This document shows positions 53,423-62,711 of a DNA stretch of 64,000 nucleotides, one piece after another; the first letter of the stretch is position 1, and the number at the start of each line of letters is the position of its first letter. The position numbers and the translations under genes were made by a program. The notes below the pieces were generated by a model. It was not told the origin of the DNA and did no database searches. It was given only the letters and a program-made list of their open reading frames with translations. Origin of the DNA: Profundicola sp048268105 (GTDB lineage: Bacteria > Bacteroidota > Bacteroidia > Flavobacteriales > Weeksellaceae); contig JBLWWH010000001.1 in assembly GCA_048268105.1 (NCBI GenBank), positions 124,001 to 188,000 of the forward strand, read 5' to 3'.

Positions 53423-54100
53423 ATGAAGAAGTTTATATTTTTATTAATGAGTATTTATTTTTATAATACTTATGCGCAGAATTATGAGGTCACTTATGAA
53501 AAAATTGAGTTTGCTACAGTTTCCAAAAAAGTTAAACAGCATCCAATACTCAATAAAGTGTTTGGCTCAGATATAATTTCATCATTTGTTATAAACCTTG
53601 ATCAAGATCAGTCTTATCAATATTTTGAACCAATATTATCAAATAATTATAAAGTTTTAGATAATTCAGCAAGAATTTACAAAAATATCTCTGAAAATAT
53701 AGTTTATATTGAAACTCTAATTCCCAATACAATTGTAAGAGATACATTAAATAAATATGATTGGGAATTGGTTGAAGATGAAGAATTAAATTTTGAAAAT
53801 TATAAGTTATCAAAAGCAAAATTTACAAAAAACTTCATGGAATCGGAGTTAACAGTTTTTGCATGGTATACCAATGATATACCCATTTCTAATGGACCAG
53901 AAGAATATAATGGGCTTCCTGGGTTGATTTTGCGAGTTGAAGTATATTTAGAAAATCAATTAAAAACTTCTATCAATGCGAAAAAAGTAAAACTAAAAAA
54001 AACTTCCATTGCTAATCCTTTTCTAAATGAAAAATATAAAATTGTCACCAGAGATGAGAGTGAAAAGTTATTAAGGAATAATTTTAGCGAATTTAAATAA
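53423..54100 (+). CDS. GLPGLI family protein (cassette C)
   Basis: 225 residues with a signal peptide (about 1-18, ending TYAQ). The family core is VFAWYTNDIPISNGPEEYNGLPGLILRVEVY, without the FRGR element of the other copies. The protein ends with a basic, helical tail. A 67-residue membrane protein gene follows after 8 bp. Confidence 0.83.
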   Translation: MKKFIFLLMSIYFYNTYAQNYEVTYEKIEFATVSKKVKQHPILNKVFGSDIISSFVINLDQDQSYQYFEPILSNNYKVLDNSARIYKNISENIVYIETLIPNTIVRDTLNKYDWELVEDEELNFENYKLSKAKFTKNFMESELTVFAWYTNDIPISNGPEEYNGLPGLILRVEVYLENQLKTSINAKKVKLKKTSIANPFLNEKYKIVTRDESEKLLRNNFSEFK

Positions 54101-54108
54101 AAAACATT

Positions 54109-54312
54109 ATGACAGATTACATATTGATAATAACAATTTTTGGAGTTGTAATACTTAATGCAGTATTCACTTATAGAATTTTGACTAAGAAGGAAATGAA
54201 TAAACCCCTAAAAAATTCATTTTTTTTATATACTTATTATCTTCCCTTAATAGGATCGATAATACTATTGTTAACTTTAAATGATAAGAAGACGGTTAAA
54301 ACCTCAGAATAA
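54109..54312 (+). CDS. Small two-helix membrane protein
   Basis: 67 residues. Helices at about 4-24 and 40-58 (YYLPLIGSIILLLTL), with basic residues between them. The LPLIGSI helix is reminiscent of the short PLDc_N-type membrane segment, but there is too little for a family call. It closes the cassette C transcript and is followed by a terminator. Confidence 0.6.
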   Translation: MTDYILIITIFGVVILNAVFTYRILTKKEMNKPLKNSFFLYTYYLPLIGSIILLLTLNDKKTVKTSE

Positions 54313-54334
54313 TTCAATCTTTTAAGGAAGTATT

Positions 54335-54366
54335 AAGTCCATTTTTTGAAAATGGGCTTTTTTTTA
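54335..54366 (+). terminator. Terminator after cassette C
   Basis: Arms AAGTCCATTTT (54335-54345) and AAAATGGGCTT (54349-54359, one G-T pair), a 3-nt loop and an eight-base T-run. Confidence 0.82.
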
Positions 54367-54533
54367 TTTTGATAAATAAGCATTAATTATACTTATAAAT
54401 ATCAAGTTTTTGAGAATTTCAATTTAAAGAAACCTTTTATTAAACTCCTTAACACCCTTTAACAGCATTAATGGAACATAATTTGTTAAATTAGAAGAAT
54501 TATTCACGAAATTTGAATTCTTAATTTAAGCCT

Positions 54534-55532
54534 ATGTCATTATCCGCAATCAACTTGCAGGAACTCAATGAAACCATTAACCACGAAAGTCAGATCATGC
54601 ATCGCTTGTCCGATGAGATGAAAAAAGTCATCTTTGGGCAGGATAAGATGGTAGAAAGCCTTTTGATTGGTTTGTTAAGTAATGGTCATATTCTATTGGA
54701 AGGTGTACCAGGACTTGCCAAAACTTTAGCCATTAAAACTTTGGCAGATGCAGTTCATGGTCATTTTTCGCGTATACAGTTTACGCCTGATTTGTTACCC
54801 GCTGATGTGGTAGGAACCATGATTTATAACGTAAAGGAAAATGATTTTACGATTAAAAAGGGTCCTATTTTCGCCAATTTTGTGTTAGCAGATGAGATCA
54901 ACCGTTCGCCAGCTAAAGTGCAGTCGGCTCTGTTAGAAGCCATGCAAGAAAAGCAAGTTACGATTGGCGACGAAACCTTTTTCTTGGAAGAACCATTTTT
55001 GGTCATGGCTACGCAAAACCCCGTAGAACAAGAAGGAACTTATCCTTTGCCCGAAGCTCAGGTGGATAGGTTTATGTTGAAAACTGTGATTACTTACCCA
55101 GATTATGAATCTGAGAGACAAATTATGCGTCATAATATCAATCAAACTTTTCCTAAGATTGAACCCGTAATGCATATTCAGGAAATTTTAAAAGCGAGAG
55201 AAATTGTAAAAAAAGTTTATATGGACGAAAAAATTGAACAATATATTCTCGATATTTCTGCTGCAACAAGATATCCTCAGGATTTTCAATTACCCGATCT
55301 ACAATCCTATTTGAGGTTTGGAACTTCTCCACGTGGTAGCATTAATTTAGCAAAAGCAGCCCGTGTACATGCTTTCTTAAGAAAGAGAGCCTTTGTGATT
55401 CCAGAAGATATTAGAGCCATTGTACACGACGTAATGCGCCACAGAATCGGAATAACGTACGAAGCAGAAGCCGATAATGTATCCTCAGATCAAATATTGG
55501 ATCGCATTGTGAATAAAATACCTGTACCTTAG
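54534..55532 (+). CDS. MoxR-family AAA+ ATPase
   Basis: 332 residues. Walker A GVPGLAKT, Walker B VLADEINRSPAKVQSALLEAMQE and sensor 1 ATQNPVEQEGTYPLPEAQVDRF define the MoxR (MRP subfamily) chaperone-like ATPase, which acts on VWA-domain partners. It heads the Bat cluster with DUF58, BatA, BatB and BatD genes. The best promoter candidate is GAAATTTG at 54508-54515 with TTG at 54483-54485 (22-bp spacer, one mismatch). Confidence 0.93.
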   Translation: MSLSAINLQELNETINHESQIMHRLSDEMKKVIFGQDKMVESLLIGLLSNGHILLEGVPGLAKTLAIKTLADAVHGHFSRIQFTPDLLPADVVGTMIYNVKENDFTIKKGPIFANFVLADEINRSPAKVQSALLEAMQEKQVTIGDETFFLEEPFLVMATQNPVEQEGTYPLPEAQVDRFMLKTVITYPDYESERQIMRHNINQTFPKIEPVMHIQEILKAREIVKKVYMDEKIEQYILDISAATRYPQDFQLPDLQSYLRFGTSPRGSINLAKAARVHAFLRKRAFVIPEDIRAIVHDVMRHRIGITYEAEADNVSSDQILDRIVNKIPVP

Positions 55533-55538
55533 GGTAGA

Positions 55539-55727
55539 GTTCTCAGTTCTCAGTTCTCTGTTCACTGTTCAACATTTACAGACAAGGCTACAAAACATGT
55601 CATATAACAACGACTAAGATTGTATTGTTGAATATAAAAAATTGATTAGCATAAGTTTTAAAAAGTAAAATACCTTATGAATTGTGATTTACGAACAGAA
55701 AACCGTGAACCGTGAACACAAAACTGT
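55539..55727. repeat. Micro-repeats in the moxR-DUF58 gap
   Basis: The 201-bp gap contains short tandem GTTCTCA/GTTCACT units (55539-55573) and, in opposite orientation, GAACCGT/GAACAGA units (55693-55727), giving imperfect inverted ends around about 120 bp of plain AT-rich DNA. No transposase or frame is present. It interrupts an otherwise close-packed operon and looks like a small decayed insertion. Confidence 0.45.
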
Positions 55728-55733
55728 AATCGA

Positions 55734-56600
55734 ATGAAAGATTTACTTAAAAAAGTGCGACAGATTGAAATCAAGACCAAACGCTTGACGAATAATCTTT
55801 TTATGGGTGAATACCAAAGTTCATTCAAGGGAAGAGGTATGGTTTTTTCTGAGGTTAGGCCTTATCAATATGGTGATGATGTTAGGAATATCGATTGGAA
55901 CAAAACGGCTCATTTCTCCGAACCTTATGTGAAAGTTTTTGAAGAAGAAAGAGAACTGACCTTGATGCTTTTGGTGGATGTTAGTGCTTCACAAAACTTT
56001 GGAACTCGAAAGCAGTTAAAAAAACAAACTGTAGCCGAAATCTGTGCTACCTTGGCATTTTCTGCTATGGCCAATAACGACAAAGTAGGACTCCTACTCT
56101 ATTCAGACCAAGTGGAATTATATCTTCCGCCAAGCAAAGGTAAATTTCAAGCTCTAAGAATTATTAGAGAATTAGTAGAATACGAACCTAAAAATGCTAA
56201 AACCGATTTAAATGCAGCACTAAACTTTTTATTAAGTACCCAAAAGAGAAAAAGTATTTGTTTTATTTTATCTGATTTTACGGATATTAACTATGAGAAG
56301 TCTCTCAGAATTGCTGCACGTAAACATGAATTGACCGGAATTAGAGTTTATGACGAAAAAGAAGAATTTCTCCCTAATATTGGACTAGCAAATATAGTTG
56401 ATAATGAAACAGGTGAAATGCGCATGATTAACACATCTTCGGCAAGCGTTCGCAGAAATTATGAACAATTCTACCGAAGAGTCAGAGATCAATTTATAAA
56501 TATTTTCTCTAAATCAGGTGCAGGAACTATAGAAATTAGAACCGACCAGGACTATATAAAGGCTCTTTTAACCTACTTTAAAAGTAACCATGCGGCATGA
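55734..56600 (+). CDS. DUF58 domain protein of the Bat operon
   Basis: 288 residues, soluble. The DUF58 core VRPYQYGDDVRNIDWNKTAH (about 41-60) is followed by a VWA-like fold with LMLLVDVSAS near residue 80. It is the usual partner encoded next to MoxR and is thought to act in the cytoplasm as its VWA-type client. It overlaps the next gene by 4 bp (ATGA). Confidence 0.9.
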   Translation: MKDLLKKVRQIEIKTKRLTNNLFMGEYQSSFKGRGMVFSEVRPYQYGDDVRNIDWNKTAHFSEPYVKVFEEERELTLMLLVDVSASQNFGTRKQLKKQTVAEICATLAFSAMANNDKVGLLLYSDQVELYLPPSKGKFQALRIIRELVEYEPKNAKTDLNAALNFLLSTQKRKSICFILSDFTDINYEKSLRIAARKHELTGIRVYDEKEEFLPNIGLANIVDNETGEMRMINTSSASVRRNYEQFYRRVRDQFINIFSKSGAGTIEIRTDQDYIKALLTYFKSNHAA

Positions 56601-57628
56601 TGGGAAGTGAAATTTTTTCAAAGGATTTTTATAAAAAATTATACTTAAGAAGCTTGAGTATAGCACAAGTATTGGTTATTTTTATTCTCTCACTCCTACC
56701 CTACTCTGTTCATTCACAGATACAAACCGAATTAAATCCAAATATAATTTTAATTGGTGATACAGCTTCTCTTAAAATAACAGTTACATACGATGCTCGC
56801 CAAAAAGTTATATTACCACAAATTGGGGATTCACTTAATTCTTTTTTAGAAGTATCTAACGTGAACATAGACTCCATGAAAGTTGGTAATAATGCCAATT
56901 ATATACAGACCATCACCTTAACCAGTTTTGATATAGGTGATTTCTTGGTGAATTCATTACCGGTTGTAATAGATGGAGATACACTTCTCACGAGTTCTAA
57001 ACGATTAGAAGTAAGAGATCTAGAAGTGGATGCAGATTTAGATAAAATGTATCCCATTAAACCTATCATTCCACAAGAAATAACTTGGTGGGAAAAGAAT
57101 AAAAAATATTTAGCCTATTGGGTTGTGGGAATTTTATTGGCAATAATAATTATAGTGTTGATTTGGTTGTATTTAAAAGCAGCCAAGAAGAATAAATATG
57201 TGAGTAAACCACTTCTTCCACCTTATGAAGAAGCCTTGGAGAATCTTAAGAAACTAGATAAAGAAAACTATTTAAGTAAGCAGAATTATAATCAGTTTTA
57301 TACAGATTTAAGTTTTATTATAAGACGATATTTTAGCAGACGATTTGATTTCCCAGCAATGGCTTTATTAAGTGGTGATTTGCCTGCTTACATGAAAAAT
57401 AAGGAATTACTTACCGAAAGCGAAGCAGAACAATTATCAGCTTTTTTAAAGGATTCAGACTTAGCTAAATTTGGAAGAACGATTCCAGCTGAAGAAAAAC
57501 ATAAATATTATAGAAATTGGATTGAGGAAATTATTCAGAAAACTAGACCGATTTTAGAAGAAGACATTCCGCAACATATGCAGGATGAAGTAGAACAAGA
57601 AAAACTCAGAAAATTAGATAATCGATAA
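56597..57628 (+). CDS. Bat-operon membrane protein (DUF4381-like)
   Basis: 343 residues. Signal peptide (about 20-41, ending VHSQ), a periplasmic beta domain (about 42-165), one transmembrane helix (about 173-197) and a cytoplasmic helical domain (about 215-335) with LPPYEEALENLKKL and FARRYFSRRF-like features (YTDLSFIIRRYFSRRF). This layout fits the protein found between DUF58 and BatA in Bacteroidota Bat operons. It is coupled by overlap to both neighbours (ATGA upstream, TAATG downstream). Confidence 0.78.
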   Translation: MMGSEIFSKDFYKKLYLRSLSIAQVLVIFILSLLPYSVHSQIQTELNPNIILIGDTASLKITVTYDARQKVILPQIGDSLNSFLEVSNVNIDSMKVGNNANYIQTITLTSFDIGDFLVNSLPVVIDGDTLLTSSKRLEVRDLEVDADLDKMYPIKPIIPQEITWWEKNKKYLAYWVVGILLAIIIIVLIWLYLKAAKKNKYVSKPLLPPYEEALENLKKLDKENYLSKQNYNQFYTDLSFIIRRYFSRRFDFPAMALLSGDLPAYMKNKELLTESEAEQLSAFLKDSDLAKFGRTIPAEEKHKYYRNWIEEIIQKTRPILEEDIPQHMQDEVEQEKLRKLDNR

Positions 57629-58632
57629 TGGGAAATTTTGAGTTTTCGAATCCGTGGTTTTTATTACTTCTTTTGCTCATACCGCTTTTAATTTTGGGGC
57701 GATTGGCATTCAGGAATCAGGTATCTGAACCCATGAAAATGCCTTCTATCAAAGCATTCGGTAAAACAGAAACTTGGTATAGCTATATTCCTACTTTGCT
57801 CTATATGTTACGAATTACCGCATTGGTATTCTTGATTATTGCTATGGCTAGACCTAGAAAAGTAGATGTAAGTACCAAAGTTCGTTCAGATGAAGGTATT
57901 GATATCATGATGGTGGTCGATATTTCACTAAGTATGTTGGCTAGAGATCTAAAACCTACTAGATTGGATGCATTACAAGATGTTGCAGAGGAATTTGTTA
58001 GCAAAAGACCAGCAGATCGAATTGGAATGGTGGTTTATTCTGGAGAAGCAGTTTCTAAAGTGCCATTGACTTCTGATAGAGCGATTATGATCGACGAAAT
58101 TAGAAATCTAAATTTAGATGAATTAGAGCCCGGAACAGCCATTGGTATTGGTTTAGCAACAGCTGTAAATCATTTAGAGCATAGCAAAGCTAAGAGTAAG
58201 GTAATTATTCTCATGTCAGATGGGGGAGAAAGCCCGGTAGATTATAGCAACAACAAAGTTTATATTAGCCCAGAAGATGCGGCACAAATTGCAGCCGATA
58301 GAAACATTAAGGTGTACACCATAGGAATCGGAACCAATGGATTTATTCCTTTGCCTAGAGGTTATGAACACTATCCACAACGTGCTTTTCAATTAGACGA
58401 GCCTTTGTTACAATATATTGCTAATACAGCGAATGGTCTCTATTTCCGTGCTACGGATAATCAAAAATTAGATGAGATTTATGCTGAAATCAATGAGTTA
58501 GAAAAGAGTGAAGTCAACGAAATTAAATACTATAATTACACAGAGTTTTATAGAACATTTCTTTTCTATGCCTTATTCTTTATATTATTAGATACCGTTT
58601 TAAGAACCTTGATATTTAGACAGATAGCATGA
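57628..58632 (+). CDS. batA: BatA: VWA-domain membrane protein
   Basis: 334 residues. Membrane helices at about 9-25, 55-75 and 310-328 flank a VWA domain (about 85-295) with the complete MIDAS motif D-I-S-L-S (VVDISLSM), the conserved Thr (PLTSD) and the MSDGGESP block. In the Bacteroidota aerotolerance operon BatA and BatB face the periplasm or cytoplasm on inner-membrane anchors. Overlaps batB by 4 bp. Confidence 0.92.
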   Translation: MGNFEFSNPWFLLLLLLIPLLILGRLAFRNQVSEPMKMPSIKAFGKTETWYSYIPTLLYMLRITALVFLIIAMARPRKVDVSTKVRSDEGIDIMMVVDISLSMLARDLKPTRLDALQDVAEEFVSKRPADRIGMVVYSGEAVSKVPLTSDRAIMIDEIRNLNLDELEPGTAIGIGLATAVNHLEHSKAKSKVIILMSDGGESPVDYSNNKVYISPEDAAQIAADRNIKVYTIGIGTNGFIPLPRGYEHYPQRAFQLDEPLLQYIANTANGLYFRATDNQKLDEIYAEINELEKSEVNEIKYYNYTEFYRTFLFYALFFILLDTVLRTLIFRQIA

Positions 58633-59645
58633 TAAGCAGCCATTGGGATAAACCAAATTATATCATTTTTATGCTGGCGGTTTTTATCGTCATGTTTTTG
58701 CTGTATCGTCTACACAAATGGCGTGCTGAGGTAAGAGCAATGTATGCTGATACAAATTTACAAGAAGCTGTATTTAGCCAAAAAAGCATTTCTTGGTTAA
58801 ATTTTAAAAATATTTTCTTACTTCTTTCATTGGTATTTTTGGTAATTGCTTTAATGGGACCACTTTGGGGAGAAGAAGAGCAAACCCTTAAACGAGAAGG
58901 AATTGATATAGTTTTTGCCTTGGATTTATCGAATTCCATGAATGCAGAAGATATTGCACCTAGTAGATTAGAAAAAGCCAAAAAGTTCATTATTGATTAT
59001 GTTGAAACATTAGGAGGAGATAGAGTAGGATTAGTCATTTTTGCAGGAGAAGCTTATGCAGTTTCACCTTTAACAACCGATTATATGGCCATTAATTCCT
59101 TTGTGGCAGGTTTAGACACTAATCTCTTATGGAATCAAGGAACAAATATTTCGGCTGCAGTTAGAACGAGTTTAGAGGTTCTTGGGACAGGACAAGATAC
59201 AAGCAAGGCTATTATTCTGATTTCGGATGGAGAAGACCACGAAGAGGGAATAAAAGATCAGATTGCAAATGCTAATAAAAATAGAACAGAAATTTTTGCT
59301 TTAGGAATCGGTGAATCGGTTCCAGTTCCTATTCCTATGCGAACGACAGACGGCTTCGACGCTGGATATAAAGAAGATGATAATGGATCTACGGTATTAA
59401 CTTCATTTCATGGCGAGAATTTGAGGAATATCGCAGAGCTATCTGGTGGAAGTTACATCAAGATAGAAAGCCTTGAATCCACGATTAAAAAGCTGCAAAA
59501 CGGTATTAATAGTTTAGAAAAAAAATCTCAGCAAGAGGTACTTACCTTCAATAAAAAACACCAATATCAGCGGTTTTTGGGAATTTCTATTTTATTTTTC
59601 TTTATCTATACTTTAACACCAGATAAAAGAATTCTTAACACTTAA
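58629..59645 (+). CDS. batB: BatB: VWA-domain membrane protein
   Basis: 338 residues. Same layout as BatA: two N-terminal helices (about 10-25 and 57-75), VWA domain with MIDAS D-L-S-N-S (ALDLSNSM), PLTTD and ISDGEDHEEG, and a final helix (about 315-333). The two proteins are paralogues. It overlaps batA (ATGA) and precedes the TPR gene batC. Confidence 0.92.
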   Translation: MISSHWDKPNYIIFMLAVFIVMFLLYRLHKWRAEVRAMYADTNLQEAVFSQKSISWLNFKNIFLLLSLVFLVIALMGPLWGEEEQTLKREGIDIVFALDLSNSMNAEDIAPSRLEKAKKFIIDYVETLGGDRVGLVIFAGEAYAVSPLTTDYMAINSFVAGLDTNLLWNQGTNISAAVRTSLEVLGTGQDTSKAIILISDGEDHEEGIKDQIANANKNRTEIFALGIGESVPVPIPMRTTDGFDAGYKEDDNGSTVLTSFHGENLRNIAELSGGSYIKIESLESTIKKLQNGINSLEKKSQQEVLTFNKKHQYQRFLGISILFFFIYTLTPDKRILNT

Positions 59646-59650
59646 AGCCT

Positions 59651-59658
59651 TATTTTTG
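59651..59658 (+). promoter_or_regulatory. Possible internal -7 element before batC
   Basis: TATTTTTG fits TAnnTTTG and lies 8 bp before the ATG at 59667. It could be an internal promoter of the Bat operon or a chance match. Confidence 0.35.
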
Positions 59659-59666
59659 TGGGGAAT

Positions 59667-60338
59667 ATGAAACTCTACTTAGGTCAATTTTTGATAATGC
59701 TTTGTCTTAGCTTATTTTTTGGAGCTAGCTCCTATACTTATGCTCAAACATTAGAAGAAAAAGAATGGATTGCTGAAGGAAATAAGTTCTATTTGCAAAA
59801 GGAGTTTGACAAGGCGAGAGTAGAGTATAGCAAGGTTATAGCTACTTCTCCCGCATCTTATAAGGCAAATTTTAACTTAGGAAATGCCTATTTTGAATTA
59901 AAGAATTATAAGAACGCTGTCACACATTTTGACAAGGCAACTAAGGCAAGTCCAGATACATTGGAAAAAGCCAATGCTTTTCATAACTTGGGAAATAGCT
60001 TATTACAACAGCATGAATACAAAAAAGCTATCGAAGCTTATAAGCATGCTTTAAGAAATAATCCAAAAGATAACGAAACCAGGTATAACTTGGTATTGGC
60101 AAAGAAATTGCTAAATAATCAGGATAAACAACAAAATCCCCCGGATTTACCCAAACCTTCTGACTACGCAAAGCAAATGAAATCTAAGGCAGATTTAGAA
60201 GCTGAGCAAGGAAAATTCGAAGCGGCTAGAAATCTAATGCTAGAAGCTATTCAAAAGGATTCAACGGTAATGCATTATCAATCTTATATTGATAAATTAA
60301 CCGAAATTGTTGTGCTAGATACGATTAAACTGAAATGA
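59667..60338 (+). CDS. batC: BatC: TPR protein
   Basis: 223 residues from the ATG at 59667; the GTG at 59658 would add only three residues. A signal peptide (about 1-28, ending TYAQ) precedes three or four TPR repeats (about 35-145: GNKFYLQKEFDKARVEYSKVI, NLGNAYFELKNYKNAVTHFDKA, NLGNSLLQQHEYKKAIEAYKHAL). Periplasmic scaffold of the Bat complex. Overlaps the next gene by 4 bp. Confidence 0.87.
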   Translation: MKLYLGQFLIMLCLSLFFGASSYTYAQTLEEKEWIAEGNKFYLQKEFDKARVEYSKVIATSPASYKANFNLGNAYFELKNYKNAVTHFDKATKASPDTLEKANAFHNLGNSLLQQHEYKKAIEAYKHALRNNPKDNETRYNLVLAKKLLNNQDKQQNPPDLPKPSDYAKQMKSKADLEAEQGKFEAARNLMLEAIQKDSTVMHYQSYIDKLTEIVVLDTIKLK

Positions 60339-60871
60339 GAACCTTAATTATTTTGTTGATGATTTTTTCTTCTATGGCTGTCTATGGACAGAACGTAGAT
60401 GATTTTTTTGTGCCGTCAGCAAATTACTATTTGAAGGATAAAACCGAAGATGCTCTAGATAAGGTGAATCAAGGACTAGAAGCGCATCCTAACAACAAAA
60501 AGCTTTTGGAGCTTAAGAAAAAGATAGAAGAGCAGAAGGATCGTGACAAAGAAAAAGGTAAAAACAGCGATGGTAAAGAGCAAGATGATAATGCTAAACA
60601 AAACCCAGAAGAAAATAATAGCCAACAAGATTCACCTCAAGATGATGGTAGAAATAGAGGAGAAGATGGTACAGGGAGTAGTCAAGAAGATCCTTTGAAT
60701 ACGGATGGAGATGAACCTTCAGAAAATATTAAAGATCAAGGAGAGCGCTTGCAAAAAGAGCGTTATGATAATATATTGAGAGCGCTAGAAAATCAGGAAC
60801 AAGACACCCAAAGACGATTGATGATGGGAAATTCAAAGTCTCAAATGGGTCGTAAACAAAAGGATTGGTAA
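60335..60871 (+). CDS. Bat-operon charged TPR-like protein
   Basis: 178 residues with a signal peptide (about 1-18, ending VYGQ), one TPR-like helical pair (about 23-60), and a long low-complexity stretch (about 62-130) rich in Asp, Glu, Lys, Asn, Gln and Gly. The C-terminus (LQKERYDNILRALENQEQDTQRRL and KDW) resembles the end of BatC-type proteins, so this may be a second half or duplicate of BatC. It overlaps batC and lies 3 bp before batD. Confidence 0.72.
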   Translation: MRTLIILLMIFSSMAVYGQNVDDFFVPSANYYLKDKTEDALDKVNQGLEAHPNNKKLLELKKKIEEQKDRDKEKGKNSDGKEQDDNAKQNPEENNSQQDSPQDDGRNRGEDGTGSSQEDPLNTDGDEPSENIKDQGERLQKERYDNILRALENQEQDTQRRLMMGNSKSQMGRKQKDW

Positions 60872-60874
60872 TAC

Positions 60875-62641
60875 ATGCAATTAAATAAAAGTATATTTTT
60901 ATTGATTTTGTTCGCTGGGACTTTTGTTTCGGCACAGATTTCCTTTAAAGCTGTTCCTGACAAAACTTCTGCTAGGGTAGGAGAAAGAATTCAGCTGAGT
61001 TTTATTATCACAACAAGTCAAGATTTAGATTTTGAACAAGTAACCTTTCCTAGTTTTACTGGTTTTCAAATGATTGGACGTAATGTGGGACAAAACTTTA
61101 GCTACACCAATGGTAGAATGACCAAGCAATTCATGGAAACCGTAATTCTAGTTCCACAAAAGAAAGGAAAATACAGCATTAACGGTGGTTATGTTATGGT
61201 AGATGGTAAAAAATACCAATCTAATCCGGTTACTTTTAATATTTCAGAAGCTCTACCAAAAACAAAAGTTCAGGAGAGTCAGCTTGTTTTTATGGAAGTA
61301 ATTCTAGATAAAAACAAAGTTTATCCCAATGAAAATATTAATGCTGAGATTAAATTATATGCTAAATCTTTCGATGCTTTAAGACGTCGATCTGATCTAG
61401 AGGTTCCTGGTATGTCCGATTTTCAAGTAAGAGAAGTCTCTAAAAACAAGGATCGTGATTTTGAACAGGAAATGATTAATAATCAAGTATATATTTCAGA
61501 AAGTATAGCCGAATATCAGCTGACACCAAAGACTGCAGGTGAGTTAGTTATTCCTGCTTTTACGCTTAGAGTTGCTATCCCCATCGATATGTTCGATGAA
61601 AGAGTAGTACAAGTAAGAAGCAATCATAGATCTATTGATGTTGTGGACTTTCCAGCGAATGCACCGGCTATTTTTAAGGGAGCTGTGGGAGATTTTAGAT
61701 TGTTATCACATTTAGATAAAAATGATGTGAATACCAAAGAATCAGTTAATTATGAAATTGAATTAATTGGCGAAGGTAATTTTTCTAGTATTAGCTTACC
61801 CAAGATTGATGCCCCTAAAGATTTAGAAGTTTACCCATCCAAAACAAGAAATTCATTCCAAACCACTTCATCTGGTGAAAAGGGAAAGATTGTAGATCGC
61901 TATGTAATGGTGCCTCAATATGGTGGCGTTTTTAAAATTCCTGAAATCAAGTTTTGTTACTTTAACCCCAAAACAGAAAAATATATTACGATCACATCAG
62001 ATGCACAAGAGCTTAAGGTAATCGGTGAAACTAAACAAGAAGTTCTATCCAATACAGACATAGCTAAATCGGACTCGATCCAACAAGACTCTATAAAGTC
62101 AGAGAAAAGTATATTGCCTGAAATTCCAGCAGAAATTAGTAATATTTTTAAGAAACCTAAAAATGATCTAAATGTCGATAAACAAGAATCTTCTGGTTCT
62201 AATGGTTGGTGGTATGCTGGTCTAGGCCTCCCATTGATTGCAGGCTTGCTATGGTTTTTCGCCTTTAGAAAACCTAAAGATGATCAGGAAGATCAAAGGA
62301 AGGATGCATCGCTTAATTCATTAAATCTAAAATCTAAGTTTAGATCGGATTTAAAGGATTTACAGGTGGCTCAAATAAACCAAGATAACGAATCATTCCT
62401 GAGAAAAGCCAATGAAATTCTAAATGATATTGTTGTTAAGAAATCCGGTGAACACAAGATTTATGATGTAAGCGAAGCTAGAAATATACTTTCAAATCAA
62501 GTCTCGAACGACTTTGCTTCTCGTTGGGAAATGCTTTATAATGATGTACAATCCATGTCCTACGGAATGGCATCAAATGGTATAGATTTAGAAGGAAAAT
62601 ACGATGCTTTAGAAGAATTGGTTAAGGAATCATTAAAATAA
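60875..62641 (+). CDS. batD: BatD: aerotolerance membrane protein
   Basis: 588 residues. Signal peptide (about 1-20, ending VSAQ), then several immunoglobulin-like beta domains (about 22-400) with the BatD start ISFKAVPDKTSARVGERIQLSF, a transmembrane helix (about 448-467, YAGLGLPLIAGLLWFFAF) and a cytoplasmic C-terminal helical domain (about 485-588). It is the last recognisable Bat gene; no BatE (TPR/SH3) gene follows. Confidence 0.9.
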   Translation: MQLNKSIFLLILFAGTFVSAQISFKAVPDKTSARVGERIQLSFIITTSQDLDFEQVTFPSFTGFQMIGRNVGQNFSYTNGRMTKQFMETVILVPQKKGKYSINGGYVMVDGKKYQSNPVTFNISEALPKTKVQESQLVFMEVILDKNKVYPNENINAEIKLYAKSFDALRRRSDLEVPGMSDFQVREVSKNKDRDFEQEMINNQVYISESIAEYQLTPKTAGELVIPAFTLRVAIPIDMFDERVVQVRSNHRSIDVVDFPANAPAIFKGAVGDFRLLSHLDKNDVNTKESVNYEIELIGEGNFSSISLPKIDAPKDLEVYPSKTRNSFQTTSSGEKGKIVDRYVMVPQYGGVFKIPEIKFCYFNPKTEKYITITSDAQELKVIGETKQEVLSNTDIAKSDSIQQDSIKSEKSILPEIPAEISNIFKKPKNDLNVDKQESSGSNGWWYAGLGLPLIAGLLWFFAFRKPKDDQEDQRKDASLNSLNLKSKFRSDLKDLQVAQINQDNESFLRKANEILNDIVVKKSGEHKIYDVSEARNILSNQVSNDFASRWEMLYNDVQSMSYGMASNGIDLEGKYDALEELVKESLK

Positions 62642-62674
62642 TAAAGTTTGTGTGGTTTAAGATTTAATAATTCT

Positions 62675-62682
62675 TAATTTTG
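62675..62682 (+). promoter_or_regulatory. -7 promoter element of marC
   Basis: TAATTTTG, exact match, with a TTG at 62648-62650 (24-bp spacer, slightly long). The marC ATG is 29 bp downstream. Confidence 0.55.
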
Positions 62683-62711
62683 CGCGCCTTAATTGAGAAA
62701 AAATAAATTTC

